A DNA stretch of 64,000 nt, from contig NC_008570.1 of NCBI RefSeq assembly GCF_000014805.1, positions 3,415,001-3,479,000 on the forward strand, given 5' to 3'. Position numbers and translations under genes: made by a program. The DNA comes from Aeromonas hydrophila subsp. hydrophila ATCC 7966. GTDB lineage: Bacteria; Pseudomonadota; Gammaproteobacteria; Enterobacterales; Aeromonadaceae. Of this stretch, positions 36,559 to 44,580 are shown piece after piece. Under the pieces are notes generated by a model. The model saw nothing but the letters and a program-made list of their open reading frames with translations. It ran no database searches and was not told the origin of the DNA. Numbering within the stretch: position 1 is the stretch's first letter; every line of letters starts with the position of its first letter.

Positions 36559-37797
36559 TTAATCCTTGGCGCTCTCCATGGCACCCTCTTCGGAGTGCTG
36601 GGGCAGGATGAGGTTGAGCAGGATGGCGGCCACCGAGGCCAGACCCACACCCGCCAGGGCGAAGTCACCGATCTTCATCTCCAGCGCACCGACACCCACG
36701 GTCAGGGTCACGGCCACGATGGCGATGTTGCGCGACAGCCCCAGATCCACCTTGGACTCCACCAGGGTCTTGAGACCGATGGCGGCGATGGATCCGAACA
36801 GCAGCAGCATGATGCCGCCCATCACCGGCATCGGGATGGAGGTGAGCAGGGCGTTGAACTTGCCGAAGAAGGCCAGAATGATGGCGAACACCGCAGCCCA
36901 GGTCATGGTGACCGGGTTGAAGTTGCGAGTGATCATCACGGCGCCGGTCACTTCGGCATAGGTGGTGACGGGGGGGCCACCGATGAAGCCGGCGAAGCAG
37001 ACGCCGATGCCGTCACCGGCCAGGGTACGGTGCAGGCCCGGGTTCTTGGTGTAATCCTTGCCCGTCACGCCACCGATGGCCAGCACGCCGCCAATGTGTT
37101 CGATACAGGGGGCGATGGCTACCGGCAGCATGAACAGCGCCGCAGCCCAGTTGATCTCGGGGGTCACGAAGTGGGGCAGCGCCAACCAGGGGGCGTTCAC
37201 CATGCCATCGAAGCTCACCTGACCCATCAGCACGGCGGCCACGTAACCGGCGATCACGCCGGAGAGGATGGGGATGAGCTTGATCCAGCCCTTGCAGAAC
37301 ACCGCCGCAATCAGGGTTACCGCCAGCGAGATGCCGGCCAGGGTCAGCGCAACCGAGGCTGGCACGACCTGCTCACCGCCGGCCCGACCCATCGCCATGT
37401 TGCAGGCCACTTGGGCGACCGACAGACCGATCACCATGATCACCGGACCAATCACCACCGGCGGCAGCAGCTTGTGCACGAAACCCATCCCACGCACGCG
37501 AATGAGCGCGGCCAGGATGAAGTACATGAAACCGGCGGCAAACAGACCGAACATGGTGGAGGGCAGGCCCCAGGTCTGGGTGGCGTAAATGATGGGGGCG
37601 ATGAAGGCAAAGCTGGAACCGAGGAAAATCGGGACCTGGCGGCGGGTGCAGAGCTGGAACAGCAGGGTGCCCACACCGGCGCCAAGCAGGGCCATGGAGG
37701 GGTTCAGTCCGGTGAGCAGGGGCACCAGAACCATGGCACCGAAGGCGACAAACAGGATTTGCAGCCCGGCGACACTTTGCTTGACTAAGGAAAACAT
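36559..37797 (-). CDS. uraA: UraA-type uracil:proton symporter (NCS2)
   Basis: This 412-residue inner-membrane nucleobase transporter has about 14 helices. NCS2 features include the N-terminal QILFVAFGAMVLVPLLTGLNP, the substrate-coordinating Glu region PCIEHIGGVLAIGGVTGKDY and the second-half AGFIGGPPVTTYAEVTGAVMITRN, where uracil-specific members carry the TTYAE motif. The start at 37797 follows AAGGACATCC. No upp gene is adjacent here. A dyad in the 5' leader may regulate it. Confidence 0.92.
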   Translation of the reverse strand: MFSLVKQSVAGLQILFVAFGAMVLVPLLTGLNPSMALLGAGVGTLLFQLCTRRQVPIFLGSSFAFIAPIIYATQTWGLPSTMFGLFAAGFMYFILAALIRVRGMGFVHKLLPPVVIGPVIMVIGLSVAQVACNMAMGRAGGEQVVPASVALTLAGISLAVTLIAAVFCKGWIKLIPILSGVIAGYVAAVLMGQVSFDGMVNAPWLALPHFVTPEINWAAALFMLPVAIAPCIEHIGGVLAIGGVTGKDYTKNPGLHRTLAGDGIGVCFAGFIGGPPVTTYAEVTGAVMITRNFNPVTMTWAAVFAIILAFFGKFNALLTSIPMPVMGGIMLLLFGSIAAIGLKTLVESKVDLGLSRNIAIVAVTLTVGVGALEMKIGDFALAGVGLASVAAILLNLILPQHSEEGAMESAKD

Positions 37798-38102
37798 GGA
37801 TGTCCTTAATTTTTTGATAACTGACAGGGATATTTGACACTTTTCAGTTATCACAAGACTTTTTCAAGGCACTGAATGAGCCATTCGGCGTCATTTGTTG
37901 CCTCTTACTGCTTGGGGAGGGCATGAAACTGGCTTTTTAGGCGGGATTCGTTGCTACAAGCATCGAGGAAGCGATTTTACGCACTTTTATGGCCGACGCC
38001 AATCGTTTTTCCACGCTGTTTTGTTGTCAGGTGTTGCCCCTGCCCCACCACCGGCCCCCTCTATACTTGATGGCGTGAACCCAGCCGGACAAGGAGTCCC
38101 CC
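37798..38102. other. divergent intergenic region between uraA and the Hint gene
   Basis: There is no gene. The left edge holds the uraA leader dyad (37815-37853). The right edge holds a TATACT (38062-38067), a plausible -10 for the Hint gene, and AAGGAG (38091-38096), its ribosome-binding site. The middle shows nothing I can name. Confidence 0.6.
37815..37853 (-). promoter_or_regulatory. perfect 10-bp dyad in the uraA leader
   Basis: TGATAACTGA (37815-37824) and TCAGTTATCA (37844-37853) are perfect inverted arms around a 19-base spacer, immediately upstream of the uraA ribosome-binding site. It could fold as an mRNA hairpin next to the translation start or serve as an operator. There is no T-run on the transcript side, so it is not a standard attenuator. 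Confidence 0.6.
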
Positions 38103-39422
38103 ATGTCACTGCCCGCTTTCAAGCCCAGCCAGCGTCGACTGCTGGTGGGCTCGGCCATCGCCCTGGCCCTGTTTGCCACCCCGCTCAGCTATGACTTCAG
38201 CCACCATCAATGGCAGCTGAATCAGGCCTATGCCAAGTCCTGTTTCGTGGCCGGCACCCGCATCCTGATGGCCGACGGGGAGGAGCGCTCTATCGAGACC
38301 CTGCAGGTCGGTGAACGGGTACGGGATCAATATGGCCGCAGCAACCGGATCCTGGCGATCGAGCGGGTACTGCTGGGAGAGCGCAGGCTGTACGGGCTCA
38401 ACCGGCTGGCCCCCTTCGTCACCGCCGAACACCCCTTTCTGACCACCCGCGGCTGGGCGGCCATCGCCCCGGCCATGACCCGCACCGAAAACCCGACCCT
38501 CGCCGTGTTGCCGCTCTTTACCGGCATGCATCTGCTGGGTTGGTCGGAGCACGGCAGCGCAGGCAACCTGGCGCTGGCCCCTCACCCCACCCCGCTACTG
38601 GTGGAGTCCCTCTGCTGGCTGGATGCCCCGCCCACCACCGCACTGTTCAACCTGATCCTGGATGGCAGCCACAGCTATGTCGCCAATGGGCTGATCGTTC
38701 ACAACAAGGATGGCGATGGCAGTGGCGGCAGTGGAAACGGTGGAGGAGGAAGCAGTGGCGGAGGCAGCGACAGCGATGGCGGCGGCAGCAGCGGTGGAGG
38801 CAGTGACAGCGATGGCAGCGGCAGCAGTGGTGGAGGCAGTGACAGCGATGGCGGCGGCAGCAGTGGTGGAGGCAGTGACAGCGATGGCGGCGGCAGCAGT
38901 GGTGGAAGCAGTCACGATGGCGGCAGCGACAGCAGCCATGGCGGTGACGACAACGGCGGTGGGGAACATGCCGGCGGCGAACAACATGCAGGAGGTGATC
39001 GGCATGCCGGTGGTGAGCAGCATGGCGGAGGAGACCGCCACGCCGGCGGCGATCGTCACGGTGGTGGGCGTGGCCTCGGCAATGGCCTCGATGACAACGG
39101 GGTAGATGCCGTCGACGCCAATGGCAACCAGATCCGGGGTGACGGTACGGTCGACGACAACGGGGTAGATGCCGTCGATGCCAACGGCAACGAGATCCGG
39201 GGCGATGGCACGGTCGACGACAACGGGGTAGACGCCGTCGACGCCAATGGCAACGAGATCCGGGGTGATGGTACGGTCGACGACAATGGGGTAGATGCCG
39301 TGGATGCCAGCGGCAACGAGATCCGGGGCGACGGCACGGCCGACGATCGCGGCCAGACCCTGACCGATGCGCAGGAGCAAGCGCTGATCCAGCAAGGGTT
39401 CAACAGCAAGGTGCAACCATGA
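38103..39422 (+). CDS. secreted Hint-domain (intein/hedgehog fold) protein with Gly/Ser- and Asp/Asn-rich repeats
   Basis: This 439-residue product has an N-terminal signal anchor (residues 11-45, NQAYAKS), directly followed by a Hint domain. Catalytic Cys47 opens SCFVAGTRIL, the T107-x2-H110 motif (VTAEHPFL) is intact and the domain ends at H200-N201 (YVANGLIVHNK). The residue after Asn is Lys, not Cys/Ser/Thr, so cleavage is more likely than protein splicing. The tail consists of four 12-residue GGGSDSDGGGSS units, histidine-rich hexapeptides (HAGGEQ/HAGGDR) and four 21-residue DDNGVDAVDANGN units. The function is unknown. Its stop overlaps the next lipoprotein gene by ATGA. Confidence 0.85.
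   Translation: MSLPAFKPSQRRLLVGSAIALALFATPLSYDFSHHQWQLNQAYAKSCFVAGTRILMADGEERSIETLQVGERVRDQYGRSNRILAIERVLLGERRLYGLNRLAPFVTAEHPFLTTRGWAAIAPAMTRTENPTLAVLPLFTGMHLLGWSEHGSAGNLALAPHPTPLLVESLCWLDAPPTTALFNLILDGSHSYVANGLIVHNKDGDGSGGSGNGGGGSSGGGSDSDGGGSSGGGSDSDGSGSSGGGSDSDGGGSSGGGSDSDGGGSSGGSSHDGGSDSSHGGDDNGGGEHAGGEQHAGGDRHAGGEQHGGGDRHAGGDRHGGGRGLGNGLDDNGVDAVDANGNQIRGDGTVDDNGVDAVDANGNEIRGDGTVDDNGVDAVDANGNEIRGDGTVDDNGVDAVDASGNEIRGDGTADDRGQTLTDAQEQALIQQGFNSKVQP
38757..38900 (+). repeat. four 36-bp tandem repeats in the Hint gene
   Basis: Four in-frame copies encode GGGSDSDGGGSS with minor variation (copy 2 has one Ser for Gly). A degraded fifth copy follows. The number of copies is likely to vary between strains. 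Confidence 0.9.
39090..39341 (+). repeat. four 63-bp tandem repeats in the Hint gene
   Basis: Four copies (39090, 39153, 39216, 39279) encode DDNGVDAVDANGNEIRGDG plus a linker Thr-Val. The acidic D/N pattern (DxNGxD) resembles calcium-binding repeats, though it does not match the dockerin or RTX consensus exactly. Copies differ mainly at third codon positions, indicating selection on the protein. Confidence 0.92.
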
Positions 39423-39760
39423 GCCGTTATCTGCTGATCTGCCTGGCACTGTGGTTGTCCGCCTGTGCCACCCAGCCAGCCGCCCCGCTCTATCACCAGA
39501 TGGACAAACAGGACGTGGCGTTCGCCAATCAGGCGCTGGCCGAGGCGCTGCAAACCCGCCCCAAGGGCCAGAGCCTCACCTGGTTCAACTCCGCCAACCG
39601 CCACTCAGGCAGCGTCACGCCACTGCGTACCTTCCGCCACCACAACGGCCTCTGGTGCCGCGACTACCGCGAGCAGCTCTATATAGCCCAGGCCAGCCAG
39701 CAGTGGCAGGACACCGCCTGCCGCAGCAAGGCGGGGCACTGGCTGCCGCTGCGCAGCTGA
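39419..39760 (+). CDS. surface-antigen-like lipoprotein (17 kDa antigen family), coupled to the Hint gene
   Basis: The 113-residue precursor has lipobox LWLSA-C15. Its body matches the C-terminal domain of the 17 kDa surface antigen/RT0821 family: TWFNSANRHSGSVTPLRTF, a GLWCRDYREQL strand and the terminal TACRSKAGHWLPL, whose two cysteines may pair. It is probably outer-membrane anchored. Its ATG overlaps the Hint gene stop, so the two proteins are likely co-translated and may work together at the cell surface. Confidence 0.8.
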   Translation: MSRYLLICLALWLSACATQPAAPLYHQMDKQDVAFANQALAEALQTRPKGQSLTWFNSANRHSGSVTPLRTFRHHNGLWCRDYREQLYIAQASQQWQDTACRSKAGHWLPLRS

Positions 39761-39773
39761 CTGCTCAGGTAAC

Positions 39774-39803
39774 AAAAAAGGGGTGGCCATGGCCACCCCC
39801 CTT
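39774..39803 (+). terminator. bidirectional terminator between the lipoprotein gene and maeA
   Basis: A near-palindromic stem ggggtggcc/ggccacccc is preceded by A6 and followed by CCTTCT. It lies between convergent genes ending at 39760 and 39830. Confidence 0.8.
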
Positions 39804-39829
39804 CTATTGCAAGTGCAAGCTTGCGGCCA

Positions 39830-41545
39830 TCATACCCGGCGATAGGGCAGGTAGACCGGCTCCCACATGTGGTTGAGGATGTGCTGCTGCAGATCCTGAC
39901 CGATCAGCGGATGAGAAGGATCCCGCCGCACTATGTCTTTGAGCACCGCCGTCGCCACGTGCACCGAGATGTTGCGCAGCTCGCGAATGCGCGGATAGAC
40001 GGCCCCCTTGGCGAGGTCCACCTCGCTCACGCACTCCGCCAGCGCAAAGGCGGCGGTGGTGAAGATGTCCGGCGTGATCTCGCGGATCTGGCTGACGATG
40101 GCCGCCAGACCCACCCCCGGGAAGATGAAGACGTTGTTGCCCTGGCCGACCCGGAACTCCTGCCCCTCGTAGTGCACATCCTTGAACGGGCTGCCGGTGG
40201 CGACGATGGCCTTGCCCTTGCTCCAGCGATAGATGTCGTCCGGCAACGCCTCGCAGTTGGCGGTCGGGTTGGAGAGCGGGAACACCATGGGGCGCGCGCA
40301 GTGTTTTTGCATCAGCTGCACGTGCTCCTCCTTGAAGGCGCCGCCCGAGCCGCTGGTGCCCAGCAGCACTGTGATCGGCACGTGACGCAGCACGTCGGTC
40401 AGGTTGGCCTTGCCGGGCACCTCGGTGTCCCAGCCGGCCAGCAGCAAACCAGGCTTGGCGTAGCGACGCTTGTACTCGTCGAGCCCCTCGCGGTTGTCAC
40501 ACACCAGTCCCTGGGTATCCAGGATATAGATGCGATCGCGGGCAGCCTGCGGATCCAGCCCTTCGCGGATCATGCCCGCGCAGATCTGATCCGCCACCCC
40601 CACCCCGCCGGCTCCGGCGCCATAGACCAGGTAGTTCTGCTGGCCCAGGGTCTCGCCCTTGACCTTGACCGCCCCTATGATGCCCGCCAGCACCACGGCC
40701 CCGGTACCCTGGATGTCGTCGTTGAAGGACGGCAGCGACTGCTGATAGCGGGAGAGGTTGTTGAAGGCGTTGGACTTGCTGAAGTCCTCCCACTGCAGCA
40801 CGGCGTTCGGGAAGTGGCGCTTGACCCCGGCCACGAACTTGTCGATGAAGTCGTCGTACTCCTTGCCGCGAATGCGCTTGTGAGGCTGACCCAGGTACAT
40901 GGGATCATCCAGCAGCGCCTGATTGTCGGTGCCCACATCCAGCGCGATGGGCAGACAGCAGGCGGGGTGAATACCGGCGGCCAGGGTATAGAGGGAGAGC
41001 TTGCCGATGGGAATGCCCATGCCGCCCACCCCCTGGTCACCGATCCCCAGGATCCCCTGGCTGTCGGTCACGACGATGATGCGCACCGATTTGGCATCCA
41101 GCTGACGGGCCAGGGAGCCCATGTCATCGACGTTCTTCGGGGTGATGTAGAGGCCGCGCGCCTTCTGGTAGCGGTGGCTGAACTCCTGACACGCCTTGCC
41201 CACCGTCGGGGTGTAGATGATGGGGGTCATCTCCTCCACATGGCGCGCCAGCAGGGCGTAGAACAGGGTCTCGTTGCGATCCTGCAATGCCCGCAGGTTC
41301 TGATACTTCTCGATGTCGCTGCAGGCGCTCAGAAAGCCCTGATAGACCCGATCCAGCTGGGCTTCGAAGGTTTGCACCTGGGGAGGCAACAGGCCGTCGA
41401 GCTCGAAGTCGGCGCGCTCCTGTTCGGTAAAGGCGGTGCCCTTGTTGAGATTGCGATCGTTGAGCAGATCGGTGCCAGTCAGTGCAACGGGGCGAAAATC
41501 TTGTCCCTGTGCATCTTTCCACAGCAGATATTGTCCGGTAGCCAT
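39830..41545 (-). CDS. maeA: NAD-dependent malic enzyme
   Basis: It oxidatively decarboxylates malate to pyruvate with NAD+. The 571-residue protein matches E. coli MaeA (565). The catalytic Tyr lies in TPIIYTPTVGKAC, the catalytic Lys region follows in KARGLYITPKN, metal-binding acidic residues are in WEDFSKSNAFNNL and IQGTGAVVLAG, and NAD is bound by YGAGAGGVGVADQI. The start MATGQYLLWKD at 41545 was preferred to an ATG two codons upstream, which sits directly against AAGAGA. Confidence 0.95.
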   Translation of the reverse strand: MATGQYLLWKDAQGQDFRPVALTGTDLLNDRNLNKGTAFTEQERADFELDGLLPPQVQTFEAQLDRVYQGFLSACSDIEKYQNLRALQDRNETLFYALLARHVEEMTPIIYTPTVGKACQEFSHRYQKARGLYITPKNVDDMGSLARQLDAKSVRIIVVTDSQGILGIGDQGVGGMGIPIGKLSLYTLAAGIHPACCLPIALDVGTDNQALLDDPMYLGQPHKRIRGKEYDDFIDKFVAGVKRHFPNAVLQWEDFSKSNAFNNLSRYQQSLPSFNDDIQGTGAVVLAGIIGAVKVKGETLGQQNYLVYGAGAGGVGVADQICAGMIREGLDPQAARDRIYILDTQGLVCDNREGLDEYKRRYAKPGLLLAGWDTEVPGKANLTDVLRHVPITVLLGTSGSGGAFKEEHVQLMQKHCARPMVFPLSNPTANCEALPDDIYRWSKGKAIVATGSPFKDVHYEGQEFRVGQGNNVFIFPGVGLAAIVSQIREITPDIFTTAAFALAECVSEVDLAKGAVYPRIRELRNISVHVATAVLKDIVRRDPSHPLIGQDLQQHILNHMWEPVYLPYRRV

Positions 41546-41785
41546 AGTCATTCTCTTTGATTTACGTGAAATTGCCGTTCGGCAGGAGAGCAAGACTCAT
41601 AATGAAATCAATCATATGACGTTTGCCTGTTTAGTTTTGTGAGCTTGGGCATACCCTGCGGCCAAAATCCGCGCCGAGGTGGATGATGGTCTCATACCGG
41701 CCACGCGCCGCAGAGAGCGGCCAACTATGCTCAACAGCAGGCCACCGGCAGGGAGAGGTTCCCGGGGGCAGGAGAGAACAAACAG

Positions 41786-42916
41786 ATGAGTGAAATCCTG
41801 ATCGTCGATGACATGGCATCCAACCGCTACATCTTGCGCAGTCTGCTGGAAGAGGCGGGTTACCGGGTGCGGGAGGCCACCGACGGCCTGCAGGCAGTGG
41901 ATACCGCCACCGAGTTCCCCCCCGATCTGGTGCTGATGGACATCAACATGCCGGTGATGGACGGCTACGAGGCGTGCCGCCGCATCAAGCAGCTGCCGGG
42001 CCAGTGGTGCCTGCCGGTGCTCTTCATCAGCACCAACAGCGGGATCGGGGCGCTCGAGCAGGCCTTTCAGGCCGGCGGCTGCGACTATGTCTCCAAGCCG
42101 TTCCACCAGCTCGAGGTGCTGGCCCGGGTGCAAAACCAGCTGCGCCTCAAGGAGCTGGGACGTCAGCAGGCCAAGGTGCAGCTCTACCAGAGCCTGTTTC
42201 AGCTCACCGCTGGCATCGCCCACGAGATCAACACCCCCATCGGTATCGGCATCACCGCCTCCAGCCTCATTCATGGCGCCGGCGATCTGCTGGCCAGCGC
42301 GGTGCAAAACGGCATGCTGGGGCAGCGCCTGCTCCAGCAGCAGCTCACCGACATCAAGGAGGGCACCGAACTGGTGGAGTCCAGCCTGCGCCGGGTCGCC
42401 CTGCTGGTGACCCGCTTCAAGGAGCTGACCCGGGATCAGACCGAGCTGCCCGCCACCCCCTTCGCCGTACAGAAGAGCCTGCGCAAGCTGCTGCAGGCCT
42501 TCACCCCCGAGTTTCTCATCGCTAGGGTCAACGCCGAGCTGGGCGGTGAGGAGGTCACCCTGACCGCCCCCGAGTCGCTGTTTCTCGACTTGGTGCAGGA
42601 GCTCATCAAGAACAGCATGGAGCACGCCTTCAAGGGGCCGGGGGAGCACCACCTCTCCCTGCAGGTGGAGCGAGCCGGCAACGAGCTGCTGCTGATCTAC
42701 CGGGACAACGGCCCCGGCATGGCGGCCGAGCAGCTGGCCCACCTGTTCGAGCCCTTCTTCACCACCCTGCGCGGTGACGCCCGCCACTGCGGGCTGAGCG
42801 CCTGTCGCATCCACAACCTGGTGGAGAACAATCTGCACGGCCAGCTCGCCGTCACCAGCCCGCCCGGCGAGGGGCTCTGCTACCGCATCCGGCTGCCGCT
42901 GCAGCCGCCGCTCTGA
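41786..42916 (+). CDS. response-regulator/histidine-kinase hybrid (REC-HisKA-HATPase)
   Basis: This 376-residue cytoplasmic signalling protein places the receiver first: VDD at residues 7-9, phosphoacceptor Asp52 (LMDINMP), and Lys in SKPF. A dimerisation domain with His146 (GIAHEINTP) and an ATPase domain with NSMEHAF, DNGPGM and LFEPFFTT follow. The G2-like region reads RHCGLSACRI, lacking the usual GTGLG. With no membrane segment, it is probably driven by another kinase acting on its receiver. No partner is adjacent. Confidence 0.88.
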   Translation: MSEILIVDDMASNRYILRSLLEEAGYRVREATDGLQAVDTATEFPPDLVLMDINMPVMDGYEACRRIKQLPGQWCLPVLFISTNSGIGALEQAFQAGGCDYVSKPFHQLEVLARVQNQLRLKELGRQQAKVQLYQSLFQLTAGIAHEINTPIGIGITASSLIHGAGDLLASAVQNGMLGQRLLQQQLTDIKEGTELVESSLRRVALLVTRFKELTRDQTELPATPFAVQKSLRKLLQAFTPEFLIARVNAELGGEEVTLTAPESLFLDLVQELIKNSMEHAFKGPGEHHLSLQVERAGNELLLIYRDNGPGMAAEQLAHLFEPFFTTLRGDARHCGLSACRIHNLVENNLHGQLAVTSPPGEGLCYRIRLPLQPPL

Positions 42917-42930
42917 GCGGCAGACACAAC

Positions 42931-42954
42931 AAAGGGGCGCCGCAGCGCCCCTTC
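42931..42954 (+). terminator. terminator between hybrid kinase and fdh genes
   Basis: The stem aaggggcgc/gcgcccctt lies between two convergent genes; the trailing T-run is weak (CTTCTTC). Confidence 0.7.
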
Positions 42955-42984
42955 TTCTCTTTCATCCTGATGTCGCGGTCAGCC

Positions 42985-43956
42985 TCAGCCTGACTTGCCT
43001 GCCTTGGGCTCGTCGAGCTGGTGCTTCACCTCTTCATACCAGAGATCGTGGTGCTCCTTGGCCCAGGTTTCGTCCACCTCGCCGCTGATCATCCCCTCCA
43101 GCGCCCCTTCCAGCTGGAACAGGCCCATGTAGATATGGAAGATGAAGCCGCAGATGAGGATCAAGGCGCCGACGATGTGGATGAAGCTGGCCCACTCCAT
43201 CTGGCGGCGCAGCTGGCCGAAGATGGGGAAGTCCAGAAACAGCCCGGTCGCCACCACGATGCCGCCAAACCAGATCAGCAGCCAGAAAATGGCCTTCTCG
43301 CCGCCGTTGGAGAAGCCCGCCGAGGGGTGACTCCCCTTGTGGGGCCCCAGCATGCCGCCCGCCTTCATGAACCAGCGCACATCCACCATGTTGACGATGT
43401 TGTGGCGAAACCACTTGATGAGCACTCCCATCAGGCAGAGGAAGAAGAGCGGCCCCACGTAGTTGTGGAACACCTTGGCGAACCAGATCCAGTTCTCCCA
43501 CACCCCTATGCTCACCACCGGCTTGATGAAGTGCTTGCCGTAGATGATGGCCAGCCCTGACCCCGACAGGGTCAGGAACATGCCCGCCGTGGTCCAGTGC
43601 AACGCCCGATCCAGCCTGCTCCAGCGCTTGAGCTTGCGCCCGGTGCGCGGTTTGGAGAGCTTGGTCGGCCCCACCGCCCAGTACATCAGGCCGCACATGG
43701 CGAGCGACCCGAAAATGGCGATGGCACCGAGCGGCGACACCCACTTGGTCTTCACCTCGAACCAGAGCTGGCCCGGCACCGAGATCAGCACCCCGTGCTC
43801 CGGCGAGCGGGAGGTGGTCACCCCCTCCTGCCCGTCCTTCACCGCTCGCCAGTAATCGGCGCCGGCAAAGCCGACCGCCTCTTTTTCTGCGTCGGCGAAG
43901 CTGGCGGTACTCACCAGCAGCAGGGCGGCAAACAGGGCCATTAGCCAGGTTTTCAT
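42985..43956 (-). CDS. fdhC: formate dehydrogenase gamma subunit, cytochrome b556
   Basis: This is the inner-membrane di-haem b subunit that passes electrons from the formate dehydrogenase iron-sulfur subunit to quinone. The 323-residue protein has a signal peptide (cleaved near SFADAE), a periplasmic N-terminal segment and four helices with haem-ligand histidines in DRALHWTTAGMF, FAKVFHNYVGPL and FIHIVGAL...FIFHIYMG. The ~100-residue N-terminal extension relative to E. coli FdnI is characteristic of the Shewanella/Campylobacter FdhC type. Its ATG overlaps the fdhB stop by 4 bases. Confidence 0.93.
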   Translation of the reverse strand: MKTWLMALFAALLLVSTASFADAEKEAVGFAGADYWRAVKDGQEGVTTSRSPEHGVLISVPGQLWFEVKTKWVSPLGAIAIFGSLAMCGLMYWAVGPTKLSKPRTGRKLKRWSRLDRALHWTTAGMFLTLSGSGLAIIYGKHFIKPVVSIGVWENWIWFAKVFHNYVGPLFFLCLMGVLIKWFRHNIVNMVDVRWFMKAGGMLGPHKGSHPSAGFSNGGEKAIFWLLIWFGGIVVATGLFLDFPIFGQLRRQMEWASFIHIVGALILICGFIFHIYMGLFQLEGALEGMISGEVDETWAKEHHDLWYEEVKHQLDEPKAGKSG

Positions 43957-44576
43957 GCCGCCCCTCCCTTGCCCGCCTTGCTGGCGTCGTAAAACAGCTC
44001 TTCACCGCTGCCCCAGCCCGCCTCCTTGGCGCCGCGATAGGCGACCCGCTCGCGGAAGATGTCGGAGATGACCTGCGCATCCCCCGCCAGCAGCGCCTTG
44101 GTGGAGCAGAGCTCGGCACACATGGGCAGCTTGCCCTCGGCGATGCGGTTGGCACCGTACTTCTGGCGCTCCGCCTCGCTGTGATCCTCCTCCGGGCCGC
44201 CGGCGCAGAAGGTGCACTTGTCCATCTTGCCGCGATCGCCAAAGGCGGCGGTCTTCGGGAACTGGGGCGCCCCGAACGGGCAGGCAAACAGGCAGTAGCC
44301 GCAACCGATGCAGAGATCCTTGTTGTGCAGCACTATGCCGTCGTCGGTGTGATAGAAGCAGTCGGCCGGGCAGACCGCCATGCAGGGGGCGTCGGTGCAG
44401 TGCATGCAGGCCACCGAGATGGAGGTCTCCCCCGGCAGGCCGTCGTTGAGGGTCACCACCCGACGGCGCTGGATGCCCCACTCGAGGGCATCATCGTTCT
44501 CGTTCTTGCACGCCGTCACACAGCCGTTGCACTCGATGCAGCGCTTGGTGTCACACATGAATTTCATTCTGGCCAT
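43953..44576 (-). CDS. fdhB: formate dehydrogenase beta subunit, four [4Fe-4S] ferredoxin
   Basis: This 207-residue electron-transfer subunit links FdhA to the cytochrome b. Four cysteine clusters are visible in order: CDTKRCIECNGCVTACK, CMHCTDAPCMAVCP, CIGCGYCLFACPFGAP, and CTFCAG with a distant CAELC. It lacks its own signal peptide and probably travels with FdhA through Tat. It lies 4 bases after fdhA and overlaps fdhC, fixing it in one operon. Confidence 0.95.
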   Translation of the reverse strand: MARMKFMCDTKRCIECNGCVTACKNENDDALEWGIQRRRVVTLNDGLPGETSISVACMHCTDAPCMAVCPADCFYHTDDGIVLHNKDLCIGCGYCLFACPFGAPQFPKTAAFGDRGKMDKCTFCAGGPEEDHSEAERQKYGANRIAEGKLPMCAELCSTKALLAGDAQVISDIFRERVAYRGAKEAGWGSGEELFYDASKAGKGGAA

Positions 44577-44580
44577 GAGA

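Noticed and set aside
36427..37788. 453-codon frame antisense to uraA
   Set aside because: His/Gly/Gln-rich translation without domain character; uraA is complete on the other strand.
38757..39341. CRISPR-like array
   Set aside because: The repeats are contiguous, in frame and protein-coding, with no unique spacers between them.
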